A stretch of 64,000 nt of DNA from a virus. The notes below the pieces were generated by a model. That model worked only from the letters and a program-made list of their open reading frames with translations, made no database searches and was not told the origin of the DNA. How positions within the stretch are numbered: position 1 is the stretch's first letter; each line of letters begins with the position of its first letter. Made by a program: the position numbers and the translations under genes. Shown here in pieces: positions 32,477 to 40,891 of this stretch. The stretch lies in IMG/VR virus record IMGVR_UViG_3300042519_001962, positions 82,549 through 146,548 of that record; one strand, written 5' to 3'.

Positions 32477-32866
32477 TTATTTTTTAGTACGATGGTTTGT
32501 CAATGCGTTGATTATATTAACCAATCGTTCAATTTCTTTATCTTTATTACTGATGATATCCATCAATGTAGGTTCAATTGAATTGAGTGCTTCTATCTTT
32601 GCTTCCACTCTTGCCAACTCAATACCTCTTATTTCTTTAGTTGAATGAAATTCATGTTCATATTCTCCCAATTGTCTATGACATTGAATTTCCAATTCTG
32701 CAACTTCTTTTAATCTTTTGATTTTATGAGTTTCAATATCATTATCTACTTGATTAAATTTTTCTCTACGATACAATTCAATTTCTCTATTGATTATATT
32801 CTTTTCAATTTCCAAATCTCTCAATTCCTGAGCTTTGGTATTATTTGATTTATTTCTTCCAAACAT
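32477..32866 (-). CDS. Hypothetical coiled-coil protein
   Basis: 129 residues, almost entirely helical with long charged heptad stretches ('LRDLEIEKNIINREIELYRR' and 'EVAELEIQCHRQLGEYEHEF'). No domain recognised. It has its own early-type promoter, so it is likely an early or middle gene. It might be a structural scaffold or adaptor in the replication centre; no evidence distinguishes these. Confidence 0.65.
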   Translation of the reverse strand: MFGRNKSNNTKAQELRDLEIEKNIINREIELYRREKFNQVDNDIETHKIKRLKEVAELEIQCHRQLGEYEHEFHSTKEIRGIELARVEAKIEALNSIEPTLMDIISNKDKEIERLVNIINALTNHRTKK

Positions 32867-32888
32867 AACGTTAGTTTTATTATTTATA

Positions 32889-32920
32889 CAAATATACGAA
32901 ATTTATCTGAGAATACCAAA
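32889..32920 (-). promoter_or_regulatory. Early-type promoter for the coiled-coil gene
   Basis: Minus strand TTTGGTAT (32913-32920), 16 nt, TATATTTG (32889-32896) with TTCG. The ATG at 32866 is 22 nt downstream. Confidence 0.8.
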
Positions 32921-32939
32921 TGTTTTCTCAAATACTTTA

Positions 32940-33344
32940 TTAAGTTCTAAAGTGAGCTCCCCCACCATAGTTATATTGTGGTGCATTTGAACTCCATCCT
33001 TTGGAATGATTACTAAATGGTTTGGCTGCTTGTGCGAATCTACCATATGATTGAACTGATTTAGAAGGTCCACCCATTGAATCCCAAGCAGATTCCCATT
33101 TCTCAGGCATTACACCATTTTTAAATTCTATAACTGGTGTATCTAAATCTTCCAATAATTGGGTTACCTCTTTAATTGGGAATTTGTAAAAGGTATTTAC
33201 TCTAAGTGTTTTATCCACTTCTATAAAAAGTATAGAACGAGCTTTAAGTTTACATAACTTTAATCTTTTTGTTTTAGTTGCGGTTCCTTGTGAAACCTTT
33301 ACATCAAAAATCTGTCCAGCGGGTACTCTATCAAAATTTATCAT
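32940..33344 (-). CDS. Hypothetical protein
   Basis: 134 residues. The first 60 residues form a beta-rich basic region ('FDRVPAGQIFDVKVSQGT', 'TKRLKLCKLKARSILFIEVD'). The C-terminal third is Gly/Ser/Asn/Tyr-rich and disordered, ending 'QYNYGGGAHFRT'. No family recognised. Own early-type promoter at 33371-33402. Confidence 0.65.
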   Translation of the reverse strand: MINFDRVPAGQIFDVKVSQGTATKTKRLKLCKLKARSILFIEVDKTLRVNTFYKFPIKEVTQLLEDLDTPVIEFKNGVMPEKWESAWDSMGGPSKSVQSYGRFAQAAKPFSNHSKGWSSNAPQYNYGGGAHFRT

Positions 33345-33370
33345 ATCTTTTAGGGTTTTAAGTTATAACT

Positions 33371-33402
33371 CAAATATACAACAAATATTTGATAATTCCA
33401 AA
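33371..33402 (-). promoter_or_regulatory. Early-type promoter before the 134-residue protein
   Basis: Minus strand TTTGGAAT (33395-33402), 16 nt, TATATTTG (33371-33378). The -33 box starts four bases after the T run of the terminator at 33407-33432, so terminator and promoter are nearly fused. Confidence 0.8.
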
Positions 33403-33406
33403 TAAA

Positions 33407-33432
33407 AAAGGGAAAACTTTCGCTTTCCCTTT
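33407..33432 (-). terminator. Intrinsic terminator after the late exported-protein unit
   Basis: 9-bp stem AAAGGGAAA / TTTCCCTTT with an 8-nt loop, followed on the minus strand by a run of T. It lies 25 nt after the stop of the YkuD-like gene and ends the late unit before the early region begins. Confidence 0.9.
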
Positions 33433-33456
33433 AAATTATTGATATTCAATGTGTTA

Positions 33457-34056
33457 TTAAACAATATCTTTCGATTCTATTAATGTATATGTAAACGATT
33501 TACCATGTATTGCACCTGATTTTCTCGTAATAACCATAAATTCTTCAAAATCAGCTGCTTTTTTGAATACTTGACATCCTTCAGACCAATTTTCAACATA
33601 AGTTGAATCTGCTCCAGCTTTGTGGATGTTGATACCAAAGATACCTTCTTGGATTTTGGTTTCATCATAGTTCATATCTCTATTAGCATCTCTATAAACC
33701 TTAACCGGCTTTTGTTGTTTAAGTGCTTCGTATTTACCTTGATGTAATCCCAATGTATGTGAACCTCTATATTGACCCGGAACTAAACGAGCAACTCCAG
33801 CTGCATTATGATATTCTTTAACTCCCTTTGTACCAGGGTCGGTTGTGTTTACCCATTCTTTGTAAATCCAATTACCACCATCTTTATATGATACTGAAAT
33901 TGCATCATCAAATACGTTAGTAACCTTTGTACCGGTTGATGAATTTCTGATACCTACGATGTTTAAATCAAATCCTTTGTTAGAAGCATCTTCAAACCAA
34001 ACGTATCCTTTTGATTTAACTGCTTTTTCAATTTGTTCTTTTGTGTACTTTGCCAT
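33457..34056 (-). CDS. YkuD/L,D-transpeptidase-like protein
   Basis: 199 residues. 'GINIHKAGADSTYVENWSEG' followed by 'CQVF' gives an H-x(13)-S-x-G-C arrangement like the catalytic His and Ser-x-Gly-Cys of the YkuD fold. Other conserved-looking parts are 'LVPGQYRGSHTLGLHQGKY' and 'YRDANRDMNYDE'. YkuD enzymes act on peptidoglycan cross-links; phage relatives may degrade or remodel the wall. No signal peptide is visible, so export would need the holin or a virion route. A late-type motif precedes it. Confidence 0.5.
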   Translation of the reverse strand: MAKYTKEQIEKAVKSKGYVWFEDASNKGFDLNIVGIRNSSTGTKVTNVFDDAISVSYKDGGNWIYKEWVNTTDPGTKGVKEYHNAAGVARLVPGQYRGSHTLGLHQGKYEALKQQKPVKVYRDANRDMNYDETKIQEGIFGINIHKAGADSTYVENWSEGCQVFKKAADFEEFMVITRKSGAIHGKSFTYTLIESKDIV

Positions 34057-34075
34057 AATTTTTTTATTCTGTTTT

Positions 34076-34085
34076 TATAAATATA
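34076..34085 (-). promoter_or_regulatory. Late-type promoter motif
   Basis: Minus strand TATATTTATA, 19 nt before the ATG of the YkuD-like gene. Exact match to the motif found before tail genes. Confidence 0.65.
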
Positions 34086-34088
34086 ACA

Positions 34089-35762
34089 TTAGTACGAAAT
34101 TGTTGTACTATTAGAATAACCGGTATTAATTAAGTAGTAATTTGAACTTCCACCACTTGTTGGATTATTTATTATAATTGAGGATGTTCCTATATAGGTA
34201 GGGCGTAAATCAGTAGTTGATGAATTTATTATATTATATTGTGATTGGGTAAATAATCTAACATTTGGTAAAGAATTTTCCCATATAGATTTCATCCCAA
34301 CTTTTTTCATATGAATATAATAAACATCAGATACAGTTACTTCACCATCATTATTTACATCGTACTTATAATAATCTAATCCATTAAATGAATTACTAAT
34401 AACTTTGTACATTATAGAATTAATATCACTGGTACTTAGTTGTGTTGTAGGTGTTGGAATATCATATTGAATATACCATTCGGTTGCTGGATTGGTTGAT
34501 TGAGAAAATGAATAATATCCAGAAGAGTTAGTATAAACTGTTTGATGTAAAACCCATGGAGTAAAATCGTTAATATAATCAAATTCTATAACATAAGGTA
34601 AAGATGTATTTCCTAAATCATTCCATTTACCACCTGTAACAAATTGTGTATAATCTTCACTGGGTGAGTTATTAGGTTCTCCGGAATTCCAATTTGTGTA
34701 TTGATTTAATTTATATCGATATGCATATAAGTTATATGTTCTATCAATTTCATCGGCTGTTATAGCTCTATTGAATATTTGATAATCACCTAATCTAAAA
34801 TTACCATAAGCTCCAGAACCCATATTAGTAACATCACTTAATCCAAATGCGAAATATTGTCCGTTTCCCGAATACACATACGGAACATCTCTAGTAAAAT
34901 TAGTACTTCCAAAATTTACATTATTTAAATATCCTTTCATTGATGCCCCATCATAAGTAATAGAAACCAAATGCCAAGCGTTTAATGTAATAGATGTACT
35001 TAATTGAGTAATTCCACTACCATTCCAAAATCCAACTCTAAGGGTATTACTTCCAGTGATTTCCATTATTGATTCATGCCAACCTGATGTAGGACTACCA
35101 ACACCTAATTCCGATGATATAACTCCATTTCCGGTTGGATATATCCAAGCCATTATAGTTATTTTATTATTCGAAAATTTGGATGCTAAATTATTTGTTA
35201 TTGCGTATTGATTAGTTCCATTGAATGTTAAATATTTCCCACCAGTACTTGAGTATGATGGTGTATTGTATAATGTAGAATTAATACCAGATACAATATC
35301 AGTTAGTGTGGTTCCTGATGTATAAGAAGAAACATCATAATCAGCAACCAATCCATCAGTTACTTTAGTTTCTGTCCAACGAAATCCACCAGCTGCTTCC
35401 GAATAAGTATATCCAGAAACTCTATCTTGATAATATCCAATCCAACCAGATGGCCATGTATTAAATAAGAAATTGTTCTCAGCTGAATTAGATACGGTAG
35501 CTAAGTGACCTCCCATATTTTCACAAGCAACCTTTGCATTAGTCCAAGTCATTGAACCAGTAGAACGATAGTAAGAGTGTCCGTTATAATTGGTTTGTGA
35601 TGTAAACCCAGTAAGAGTTGGTGTAGTACGTTTATATAATTTTACAGCAACATTTTGAGCTGGTAATCCACCCGCATTATACATATAACCCGAATATGTA
35701 AATGTTTGAGCAAATACAATATTGGATATTATTAATAATAACAGGGTGAGATATCTTCTCAT
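34089..35762 (-). CDS. Secreted C-type lectin with inserted LamG and dockerin-like repeat
   Basis: 557 residues from the ATG at 35762, just beside the stop of the upstream gene. A signal peptide 'MRRYLTLLLLIISNIVFAQ' is followed by a short beta domain, then the first half of a C-type lectin ('HSYYRSTGSMTWTNAKVACE', 'GGHLATVSNSAENNFL'). A LamG/concanavalin-like domain follows (about residues 135-345, ending 'NRAITADEIDRTYNLYAYRY'). The lectin then resumes with 'YTNWNSGEPNNSPSEDY', containing the mannose-type EPN motif, and 'GGKWNDLG'. A dockerin-like 'YDVNNDGEVTVSDVYYIHMK' lies near the C-terminus. No T9SS tail is visible. Likely a carbohydrate-binding surface or virion-associated protein. Confidence 0.7.
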   Translation of the reverse strand: MRRYLTLLLLIISNIVFAQTFTYSGYMYNAGGLPAQNVAVKLYKRTTPTLTGFTSQTNYNGHSYYRSTGSMTWTNAKVACENMGGHLATVSNSAENNFLFNTWPSGWIGYYQDRVSGYTYSEAAGGFRWTETKVTDGLVADYDVSSYTSGTTLTDIVSGINSTLYNTPSYSSTGGKYLTFNGTNQYAITNNLASKFSNNKITIMAWIYPTGNGVISSELGVGSPTSGWHESIMEITGSNTLRVGFWNGSGITQLSTSITLNAWHLVSITYDGASMKGYLNNVNFGSTNFTRDVPYVYSGNGQYFAFGLSDVTNMGSGAYGNFRLGDYQIFNRAITADEIDRTYNLYAYRYKLNQYTNWNSGEPNNSPSEDYTQFVTGGKWNDLGNTSLPYVIEFDYINDFTPWVLHQTVYTNSSGYYSFSQSTNPATEWYIQYDIPTPTTQLSTSDINSIMYKVISNSFNGLDYYKYDVNNDGEVTVSDVYYIHMKKVGMKSIWENSLPNVRLFTQSQYNIINSSTTDLRPTYIGTSSIIINNPTSGGSSNYYLINTGYSNSTTISY

Positions 35763-35763
35763 A

Positions 35764-36213
35764 TTACATTTGGTTAATAGCACTTATTAATGATTTTTTT
35801 AATGCAGCTGAAAACGCTGATTTTTCAAATGGAATATTTTCATCTTGCAATTCAATAAATGTAGATTTTACATCAGTCTTACTTTCACCAATTCCAGTAT
35901 ATACTTTACCATTAATAATTAAATCAACAGTCACAATAGTAACTTTTCTTTTCTTTTCAAATGGTCCAATTGAAATACTTGTTGTAGGTGCCTCAATACT
36001 CTTAACAACAACCATTACTGATTCACCATCTTCACATATACTATATTTTTCAGATAGAATTTCTTCAGTTATTTGTTTAACACCTAATGTAAATCTTTTA
36101 GGATTTATATTTTCAATTTTAGCAAGACTCTCTACATTTTTAACAGTGTAGCATTTTTGTCCATAAGTTAATGATGTGATTAACATCAAAGATAGTAATA
36201 ATAATTTTTTCAT
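35764..36213 (-). CDS. Small exported protein, CsgG-cassette companion
   Basis: 149 residues from 'MKKLLLLSLMLITSLTYGQ', a clear signal peptide; the longer reading from 36237 would only prepend residues before it. The mature part has alternating beta strands 'ESVMVVVKSIEAPTTSIS' and 'VTIVTVDLIINGKVYTGIGE' and a helix 'FEKSAFSAALKKSLISAI', a layout like the small alpha/beta domain of CsgG and TolB-N proteins, though this is only a resemblance. Its start is within 2 nt of the upstream barrel gene stop, so it is co-translated. Confidence 0.6.
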   Translation of the reverse strand: MKKLLLLSLMLITSLTYGQKCYTVKNVESLAKIENINPKRFTLGVKQITEEILSEKYSICEDGESVMVVVKSIEAPTTSISIGPFEKKRKVTIVTVDLIINGKVYTGIGESKTDVKSTFIELQDENIPFEKSAFSAALKKSLISAINQM

Positions 36214-36214
36214 T

Positions 36215-37432
36215 TTATAAAAGTGCTTTAGCACCAAGTAATACTTGGTAGTTTATAGCATCACTCTTAAATTGTTGAACACCACTAAAACTGATGTTCA
36301 TTTTAAATTTCTGAGTTAGCTTGTAATCAATTGCAACAAATGGAACTGCTAATAGTCCCGATTGATACCACATGCCTTCATAATAATATACAAATGGTGA
36401 ATATACTGTAACAAACATCAATGTAGTACTCATTTTTTTTCCTACATCGAAATTACCAACAACTCCGCCTAAAGTTGATAAACTTTGGAATTTGGATTCA
36501 CCAATATTACCAGTAGTATAATTTACTCCCAACGTTGCTGTTATTTTTTTTATTTTATACGATTCCATTATCGATGTTGTATTAAAATAATCCTTTTCAA
36601 AATTCAACATAGATGAATTTGCAACTATTGATGTTAAGTTTTTACGTCTCCAAGCTGCAAATAGTGTTATACAAGAATTATCAATTGCAGTAGTATAATT
36701 TACCAAAGCCCCTTTAGCAAATGTATTCTCAGTATTTGATGTGATAAAACTCATATTAATTTTAAGTTGTTGTGGTTCATTACCAGAAGCACTTGATATA
36801 GTAACAATATCACCAGTCATCATAATATTACCACGTTTAACAGCTGCTACTTTAGCTTTAACCTGAGATGAATTAGATGATGAAGATGATACAGCCTCTT
36901 CAGCTTTTTCTTCACCTGTTTTTTCTTCCGATTCTCCTTTTGATTTAGTTGATTGCGATGAACTACCAGATGTACCATTTTTATCATCTGATTTATTGCC
37001 GTTAGATGCGACTTTTTCATTACTCTGAACTGTACCTTGTATTGCTGAACCAGCTGCTCCACTTATAGATGAAAGTGATGACATGGTTGACATAACGCTT
37101 GTTAACACTGCTATATTATTAGCTGCAACCGTTACATTTAAATTGGTACTTTGTGCTATACCAACACCACCACAAGGGCCGGAACCTTGCGGATTACTCG
37201 CATTAACTTGATTAATCCAACTTTCTAATGCACCGGATTGTAATTGTGTTTGAGTAAAACTTTGAATTTGCCCAGAATATATTAATGATACGCTACCATT
37301 TGGGCTATTAATAAAAATATCTTTGGATTTTAAGGTACATGGGTCTGTAAATGTATATGAGAACCCTTGTCCTAACACCACCATAGTAGAGAACAAAAAA
37401 CTTATTGTTATTAAAAGTTTTTTAATTTTCAT
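36215..37432 (-). CDS. Outer-membrane beta-barrel-like protein
   Basis: 405 residues from 'MKIKKLLITISFLFSTMVVLG' (start at 37432, overlapping the holin candidate by 11 nt). After the signal peptide there is a Ser/Thr-rich region with a low-complexity stretch of Ser, Lys and Glu (about residues 150-205). The last 200 residues alternate polar and hydrophobic residues as in a barrel ('FNTTSIMESYKIKKITATLG', 'FVTVYSPFVYYYEGMWYQSG') and end 'YQVLLGAKALL'. No homologue is recognised. Co-transcribed with CsgG-like and exported genes. Confidence 0.6.
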   Translation of the reverse strand: MKIKKLLITISFLFSTMVVLGQGFSYTFTDPCTLKSKDIFINSPNGSVSLIYSGQIQSFTQTQLQSGALESWINQVNASNPQGSGPCGGVGIAQSTNLNVTVAANNIAVLTSVMSTMSSLSSISGAAGSAIQGTVQSNEKVASNGNKSDDKNGTSGSSSQSTKSKGESEEKTGEEKAEEAVSSSSSNSSQVKAKVAAVKRGNIMMTGDIVTISSASGNEPQQLKINMSFITSNTENTFAKGALVNYTTAIDNSCITLFAAWRRKNLTSIVANSSMLNFEKDYFNTTSIMESYKIKKITATLGVNYTTGNIGESKFQSLSTLGGVVGNFDVGKKMSTTLMFVTVYSPFVYYYEGMWYQSGLLAVPFVAIDYKLTQKFKMNISFSGVQQFKSDAINYQVLLGAKALL

Positions 37433-37784
37433 CTTGCGAATCCAATGTATTAGATAAAGATACGCCATCCTCTTCATCTACCTTTTGGATTAACATTTTG
37501 TCTCTATCTTCAGAGTTGAACCAATAATCTATAACTTTATTTAAGTTACCAACAAAGGCACCTAATAAAATTAATAACATTTCTTTCCAGTCTTGTCCAA
37601 TTTCTACACCAAAAAATACACCAGAGTTGATTCCAACAATAATTAAGGTAAATAACCCTAATATAATTGCGGTAATTCTCCAACGATTATTTTGCATTTG
37701 TTGCAACATAAAATAGAAACGATTTTTATCATCTACTTTAACATAATCAGATTTACCACCGAAAAATTCACTTATTTTGCCCAT
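37422..37784 (-). CDS. Holin candidate, two membrane segments
   Basis: 120 residues. Two hydrophobic segments are visible: 'WRITAIILGLFTLIIVGINS' (about residues 34-53) and 'EMLLILLGAFVGNLNKVIDY' (about 68-87), followed by 'WFNSEDRDK' and an acidic tail. The second segment with the W-F-N/G-S ending resembles small phage holin-like proteins. The endolysin is several genes away, but all are in the same late region. It may instead be a membrane anchor for the neighbouring outer-membrane proteins. Confidence 0.5.
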   Translation of the reverse strand: MGKISEFFGGKSDYVKVDDKNRFYFMLQQMQNNRWRITAIILGLFTLIIVGINSGVFFGVEIGQDWKEMLLILLGAFVGNLNKVIDYWFNSEDRDKMLIQKVDEEDGVSLSNTLDSQDEN

Positions 37785-37789
37785 TATAT

Positions 37790-38509
37790 TTAACTTTTAA
37801 ATATTCCCTTTTTAATCATTTTTGAAACAACTCTAGATGCTCCAGTTTCAAGAGCTTTCTTAGTTGATATACCAATAGTTGATTGGTTAAATTTAATGTC
37901 ATCAACACCATCTAATAATGATGCAGTTTTAACTGTACTTGCTTCACCCAAACCACTACCGGTAATAATTTCACCAGTTTCAGCATCAACGAATCTAACC
38001 TGTAAACCCAAACGAGTTGTTTGAGTTGTTTTTGAACCATCAGTCATTTTGATTTGTTCATCTTCGGATACTGAAAAGTCATATACCTCAATATAAACGA
38101 AGTATTTTGCTAAAATAACATTACCCTTCACTTCTATCTTATTACTTGATATACCCTTATCAGATGCCTTATCCTGTGCAATCATTTTTTGTTTAATCTC
38201 CTCACGGTCCTCAGTAAACTTAAATCTATCTGTTGACTCTAAGAATTCTAAAACAATATTAGCAACACCAAGCCCAACTCTCTTATCCTTTAACTCAGGA
38301 TACATTTCGTAAAGTTCTTCGTTAATACCAATTTTTAAAACTTGAATTGGTAAAACGATATCACCATCATAGTCACCTACAACTGCAATAGATTGTTTTT
38401 TTTCAAAATCAGCTTTATATTCTTCGGTTTTAATAGTTCCAATTGTTTGTGCATTACTAACAATAGAAAATAATAAAATTGAAGAAATTATTAATATTAA
38501 TTTTTTCAT
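37790..38509 (-). CDS. CsgG-like outer-membrane secretion protein
   Basis: 239 residues. Signal peptide 'MKKLILIISSILLFSIVSNA'. The middle 'VGLGVANIVLEFLESTDRFK' with 'FTEDREEIKQKMIAQ' and 'VRFVDAETGEIITGSGLGEA' are the landmarks of the CsgG fold. CsgG normally forms a nonameric outer-membrane channel for curli subunits and is lipidated at Cys1; here no lipobox cysteine exists, so it would be soluble or inserted differently. Related genes occur in some marine phages, to my recollection. It lies 5 nt from the holin candidate and 1 nt from the anchored Pro/Ala-rich protein. Confidence 0.7.
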   Translation of the reverse strand: MKKLILIISSILLFSIVSNAQTIGTIKTEEYKADFEKKQSIAVVGDYDGDIVLPIQVLKIGINEELYEMYPELKDKRVGLGVANIVLEFLESTDRFKFTEDREEIKQKMIAQDKASDKGISSNKIEVKGNVILAKYFVYIEVYDFSVSEDEQIKMTDGSKTTQTTRLGLQVRFVDAETGEIITGSGLGEASTVKTASLLDGVDDIKFNQSTIGISTKKALETGASRVVSKMIKKGIFKS

Positions 38510-38510
38510 A

Positions 38511-38834
38511 TTACCAAGAATCCTCTTCTTTTGGTTTAGCAGGTGCTGCAGCTGGTGCAGGTTTTTCTACAATTGTTTTTTCTTTAATAATTGTATTTGT
38601 ACCACCCGATTGTTTTTGTTGATTAGTGTTATTATTTTGTAGATTGATAATTACAGGTGCAGCTGGAGCAGCTTGTTCTGTTTTAGTTTCTTCTTTATCA
38701 TCTCCACCATTAAATAGAGTTGTTGTAACCCAAGTTCCACCTGCTAATACAGCAGTTGATAGAGTTCCAATAATTGTTTTCTTTAAACCTGACCAAGTTC
38801 CTTCTGATTCGGGTGCGTTTGTTTCTTCTGACAT
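38511..38834 (-). CDS. Membrane-anchored Pro/Ala-rich protein
   Basis: 107 residues. One hydrophobic segment 'TIIGTLSTAVLAGGTWVTTT' (about residues 20-39) is followed by a charged, Asn/Gln- and Pro/Ala-rich tail ending 'KPKEEDSW'. No signal peptide. The topology could suit an inner-membrane spanin-like or periplasm-spanning linker, but there is no sequence match. It lies in the same message as the CsgG-like gene. Confidence 0.5.
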   Translation of the reverse strand: MSEETNAPESEGTWSGLKKTIIGTLSTAVLAGGTWVTTTLFNGGDDKEETKTEQAAPAAPVIINLQNNNTNQQKQSGGTNTIIKEKTIVEKPAPAAAPAKPKEEDSW

Positions 38835-38880
38835 AGTATTGTTTTTTTGTTTAATTTGTTTTGAGTTGATTATAACAATT

Positions 38881-38904
38881 ATGAGGTCACATTTGTAACC
38901 TCAT
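38881..38904 (-). terminator. Hairpin after the T9SS-tagged gene
   Basis: 10-bp stem ATGAGGTTAC / GTGACCTCAT (one G-T pair) with a 4-nt loop, directly after the stop codon of the T9SS-tagged gene on the minus strand. The following sequence AATTGTTATA is only moderately T-rich, so termination may be partial. Confidence 0.6.
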
Positions 38905-38908
38905 ATTA

Positions 38909-40813
38909 TTATCTTAATATAATTTTTTTCGATAGGTTATTGGTAGTTTTTCTAAGAACTGCAACATAAACACCTGGAATTAAGTTACCTAAACTAACTT
39001 GGTATTGGTAATTACCTTCAGGCATATTATCATTTACTACTACCCTATATTCAATACCATTAAGACCATATACTGATAACCTAACCGGTCCAAATTCTTT
39101 AACTTCAAATTTTACGTTAACATAATCATCAGTTGGGTTAGGGAATATTTGCATACCCTCTATTTCATCAATAGTAACATTTGCCATTCTAAATACCTGT
39201 ATAATACCATTTGTAGGTGTGATACTTAAATCAACACATTGATTGTTACCAGCGTATTTGTTAGTAGTCCAAAGAGGACTTGTACTCCATTGGTCTTGAG
39301 GTCTTTTTGCAATAAATTTTAAAGTTACAACATCATCACCATCTCTTAATGGTTTTATATGTGTACCACTAATATCATATCCACCCCAAGAAATTTCATT
39401 ATTATTAGTATTCAAATATGTTAACCAACTTGAAGTAGCTGATTTCGATTCAATTCCTTTAAATTCCAATAGAGTATCGTTGTATTTTAATCCAAATTGT
39501 AATGAACCAACCTCAGTACCATTTGTTAATACCTTTACAGGTATATTAACTAAATTACCTTCCTGAACTGATAATGTTGGAACATTTACTTCAATTGAAG
39601 TTGTTGGAAAATCATATTCTACCCTAGCATCAATTACATTGTAAATTTGAGATGGAACGCCAGGTTGTGGTCCTACTAAAACCTCAATTGGAGTAATACG
39701 TGCCATACGATATCCCGTTCCATTTGCATCACCCGGTACTAATACATAGAATGTAACCGAATCAGGTTGTCCAGCAACAATATTAAACGTAAAGTTAGTT
39801 ACACCAGGAATTGTTGATGTATAATTGGTTGTTGAGCCATTAATAGTAGTATATTCAGATTGTGTAAAGAATTTTACATTTTGAACACTATTAGGCCATG
39901 CGGTGAATCTACCAGAAATTCTACCAAATATACCATATGCATCCGATATACTTAAACCATTATCACCATTAACATCCGATGCGTAAAAATCAAATCCAGT
40001 TGGTGCTTGTGTACCTAATACATAATCTTGTACTCTTTGTGCATCTGCCGTAGATATTACATTACCAACTGATAACGTATCTCCCTGTATTTTTAATCTA
40101 ACATCATAACCAGTTGTATCAATTGCAATTGCATTAAATGCAAAGTCACCATTTATATCAGTCATATCAGTTGTAACCTGAGTCCAAGCTCCACTTGGTC
40201 TAAGTTTCTTTTCTAAAGCTACAGTTAAATTCTTAGCAGCTGTTCCAGTTACGTTCTTAAATTTACCATGATAAGACATTGTTTGAGGTATAATATTACC
40301 ACCAAAGTTTTGTAATGTAAGTGCGTTATCCATACCATTTTGCTTTGATGCAATTGCTGGATAAGTTACCGCTCCAAATGACATATCAGCAATAGTTGAT
40401 AATGATGCAAATCCAGCTACGTGAGTTAATTTCAACTGAACAATTGGTCCATTTGGAATTTCAAAAGTAGATGAACTACCAGTATAAGTCATTGTGACAG
40501 TTACATAACCAGCAGCCGGATTATCAACATATTTTAGGTTCTGAGAAAATGTTGTATTCAATGTAGTAAGTGTGTCTACCCCAGTGAAAGCTTGTGTATC
40601 ATAATAAACTCTAAACTGAAATGCTGTTATATCAGTTGTTGTATTGTTGTAAAAACATAGTCCTACATTAGTATAACCTTCAGCTACCGTACCAGCTAAA
40701 TAATTTGAATCAAGTGTTATAAAAACACCAGAAGTTGTTGGCGTTGGGCAAGTTTGTGAATACCCAAAGATTGGTACTAATGATACCAGCAGTAAAAATA
40801 ATAGTTTTTTCAT
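38909..40813 (-). CDS. Secreted cohesin/dockerin-like protein with T9SS C-terminal sorting domain
   Basis: 634 residues. Signal peptide 'MKKLLFLLLVSLVPIFGYSQ'. A cohesin-like beta domain follows (about residues 30-155). 'GNVISTADAQRVQDYVLG' and 'ASDVNGDNGLSISDAYGI' are dockerin-type calcium repeats (about 250-300), then a second cohesin-like domain (about 400-525). Residues 554-634 are a type IX sorting domain: 'MQIFPNPTDDYVNVKF', 'VRLSVYGLNG', 'GNLIPGVYVAVLR' and 'NNLSKKIILR'. Cellular Bacteroidota proteins with this tail are exported by the Por/T9SS machinery and attached to the cell surface or released. A late-type motif lies 20 nt before the ATG. Confidence 0.85.
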   Translation of the reverse strand: MKKLLFLLLVSLVPIFGYSQTCPTPTTSGVFITLDSNYLAGTVAEGYTNVGLCFYNNTTTDITAFQFRVYYDTQAFTGVDTLTTLNTTFSQNLKYVDNPAAGYVTVTMTYTGSSSTFEIPNGPIVQLKLTHVAGFASLSTIADMSFGAVTYPAIASKQNGMDNALTLQNFGGNIIPQTMSYHGKFKNVTGTAAKNLTVALEKKLRPSGAWTQVTTDMTDINGDFAFNAIAIDTTGYDVRLKIQGDTLSVGNVISTADAQRVQDYVLGTQAPTGFDFYASDVNGDNGLSISDAYGIFGRISGRFTAWPNSVQNVKFFTQSEYTTINGSTTNYTSTIPGVTNFTFNIVAGQPDSVTFYVLVPGDANGTGYRMARITPIEVLVGPQPGVPSQIYNVIDARVEYDFPTTSIEVNVPTLSVQEGNLVNIPVKVLTNGTEVGSLQFGLKYNDTLLEFKGIESKSATSSWLTYLNTNNNEISWGGYDISGTHIKPLRDGDDVVTLKFIAKRPQDQWSTSPLWTTNKYAGNNQCVDLSITPTNGIIQVFRMANVTIDEIEGMQIFPNPTDDYVNVKFEVKEFGPVRLSVYGLNGIEYRVVVNDNMPEGNYQYQVSLGNLIPGVYVAVLRKTTNNLSKKIILR

Positions 40814-40833
40814 CCGTTTTATATAATGTTTCC

Positions 40834-40843
40834 TATAAATATG
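40834..40843 (-). promoter_or_regulatory. Late-type motif before the T9SS-tagged gene
   Basis: Minus strand CATATTTATA containing the ATATTTATA core, 20 nt before the ATG at 40813. It lies in the 78-nt divergent region shared with the only plus-strand gene. On the plus strand AATATTTATT (40874-40883) may serve that gene but is only 8 nt from its ATG. Confidence 0.6.
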
Positions 40844-40891
40844 TAGCGATTACAATTTTATCTAACTTTTTTAAATATTTATTGATAAAAT

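Noticed and set aside
37422-37784. Calling this gene a definite holin
   Set aside because: Two membrane segments and late context are suggestive only; the endolysin is in another unit and no family match is certain, so it stays a candidate.
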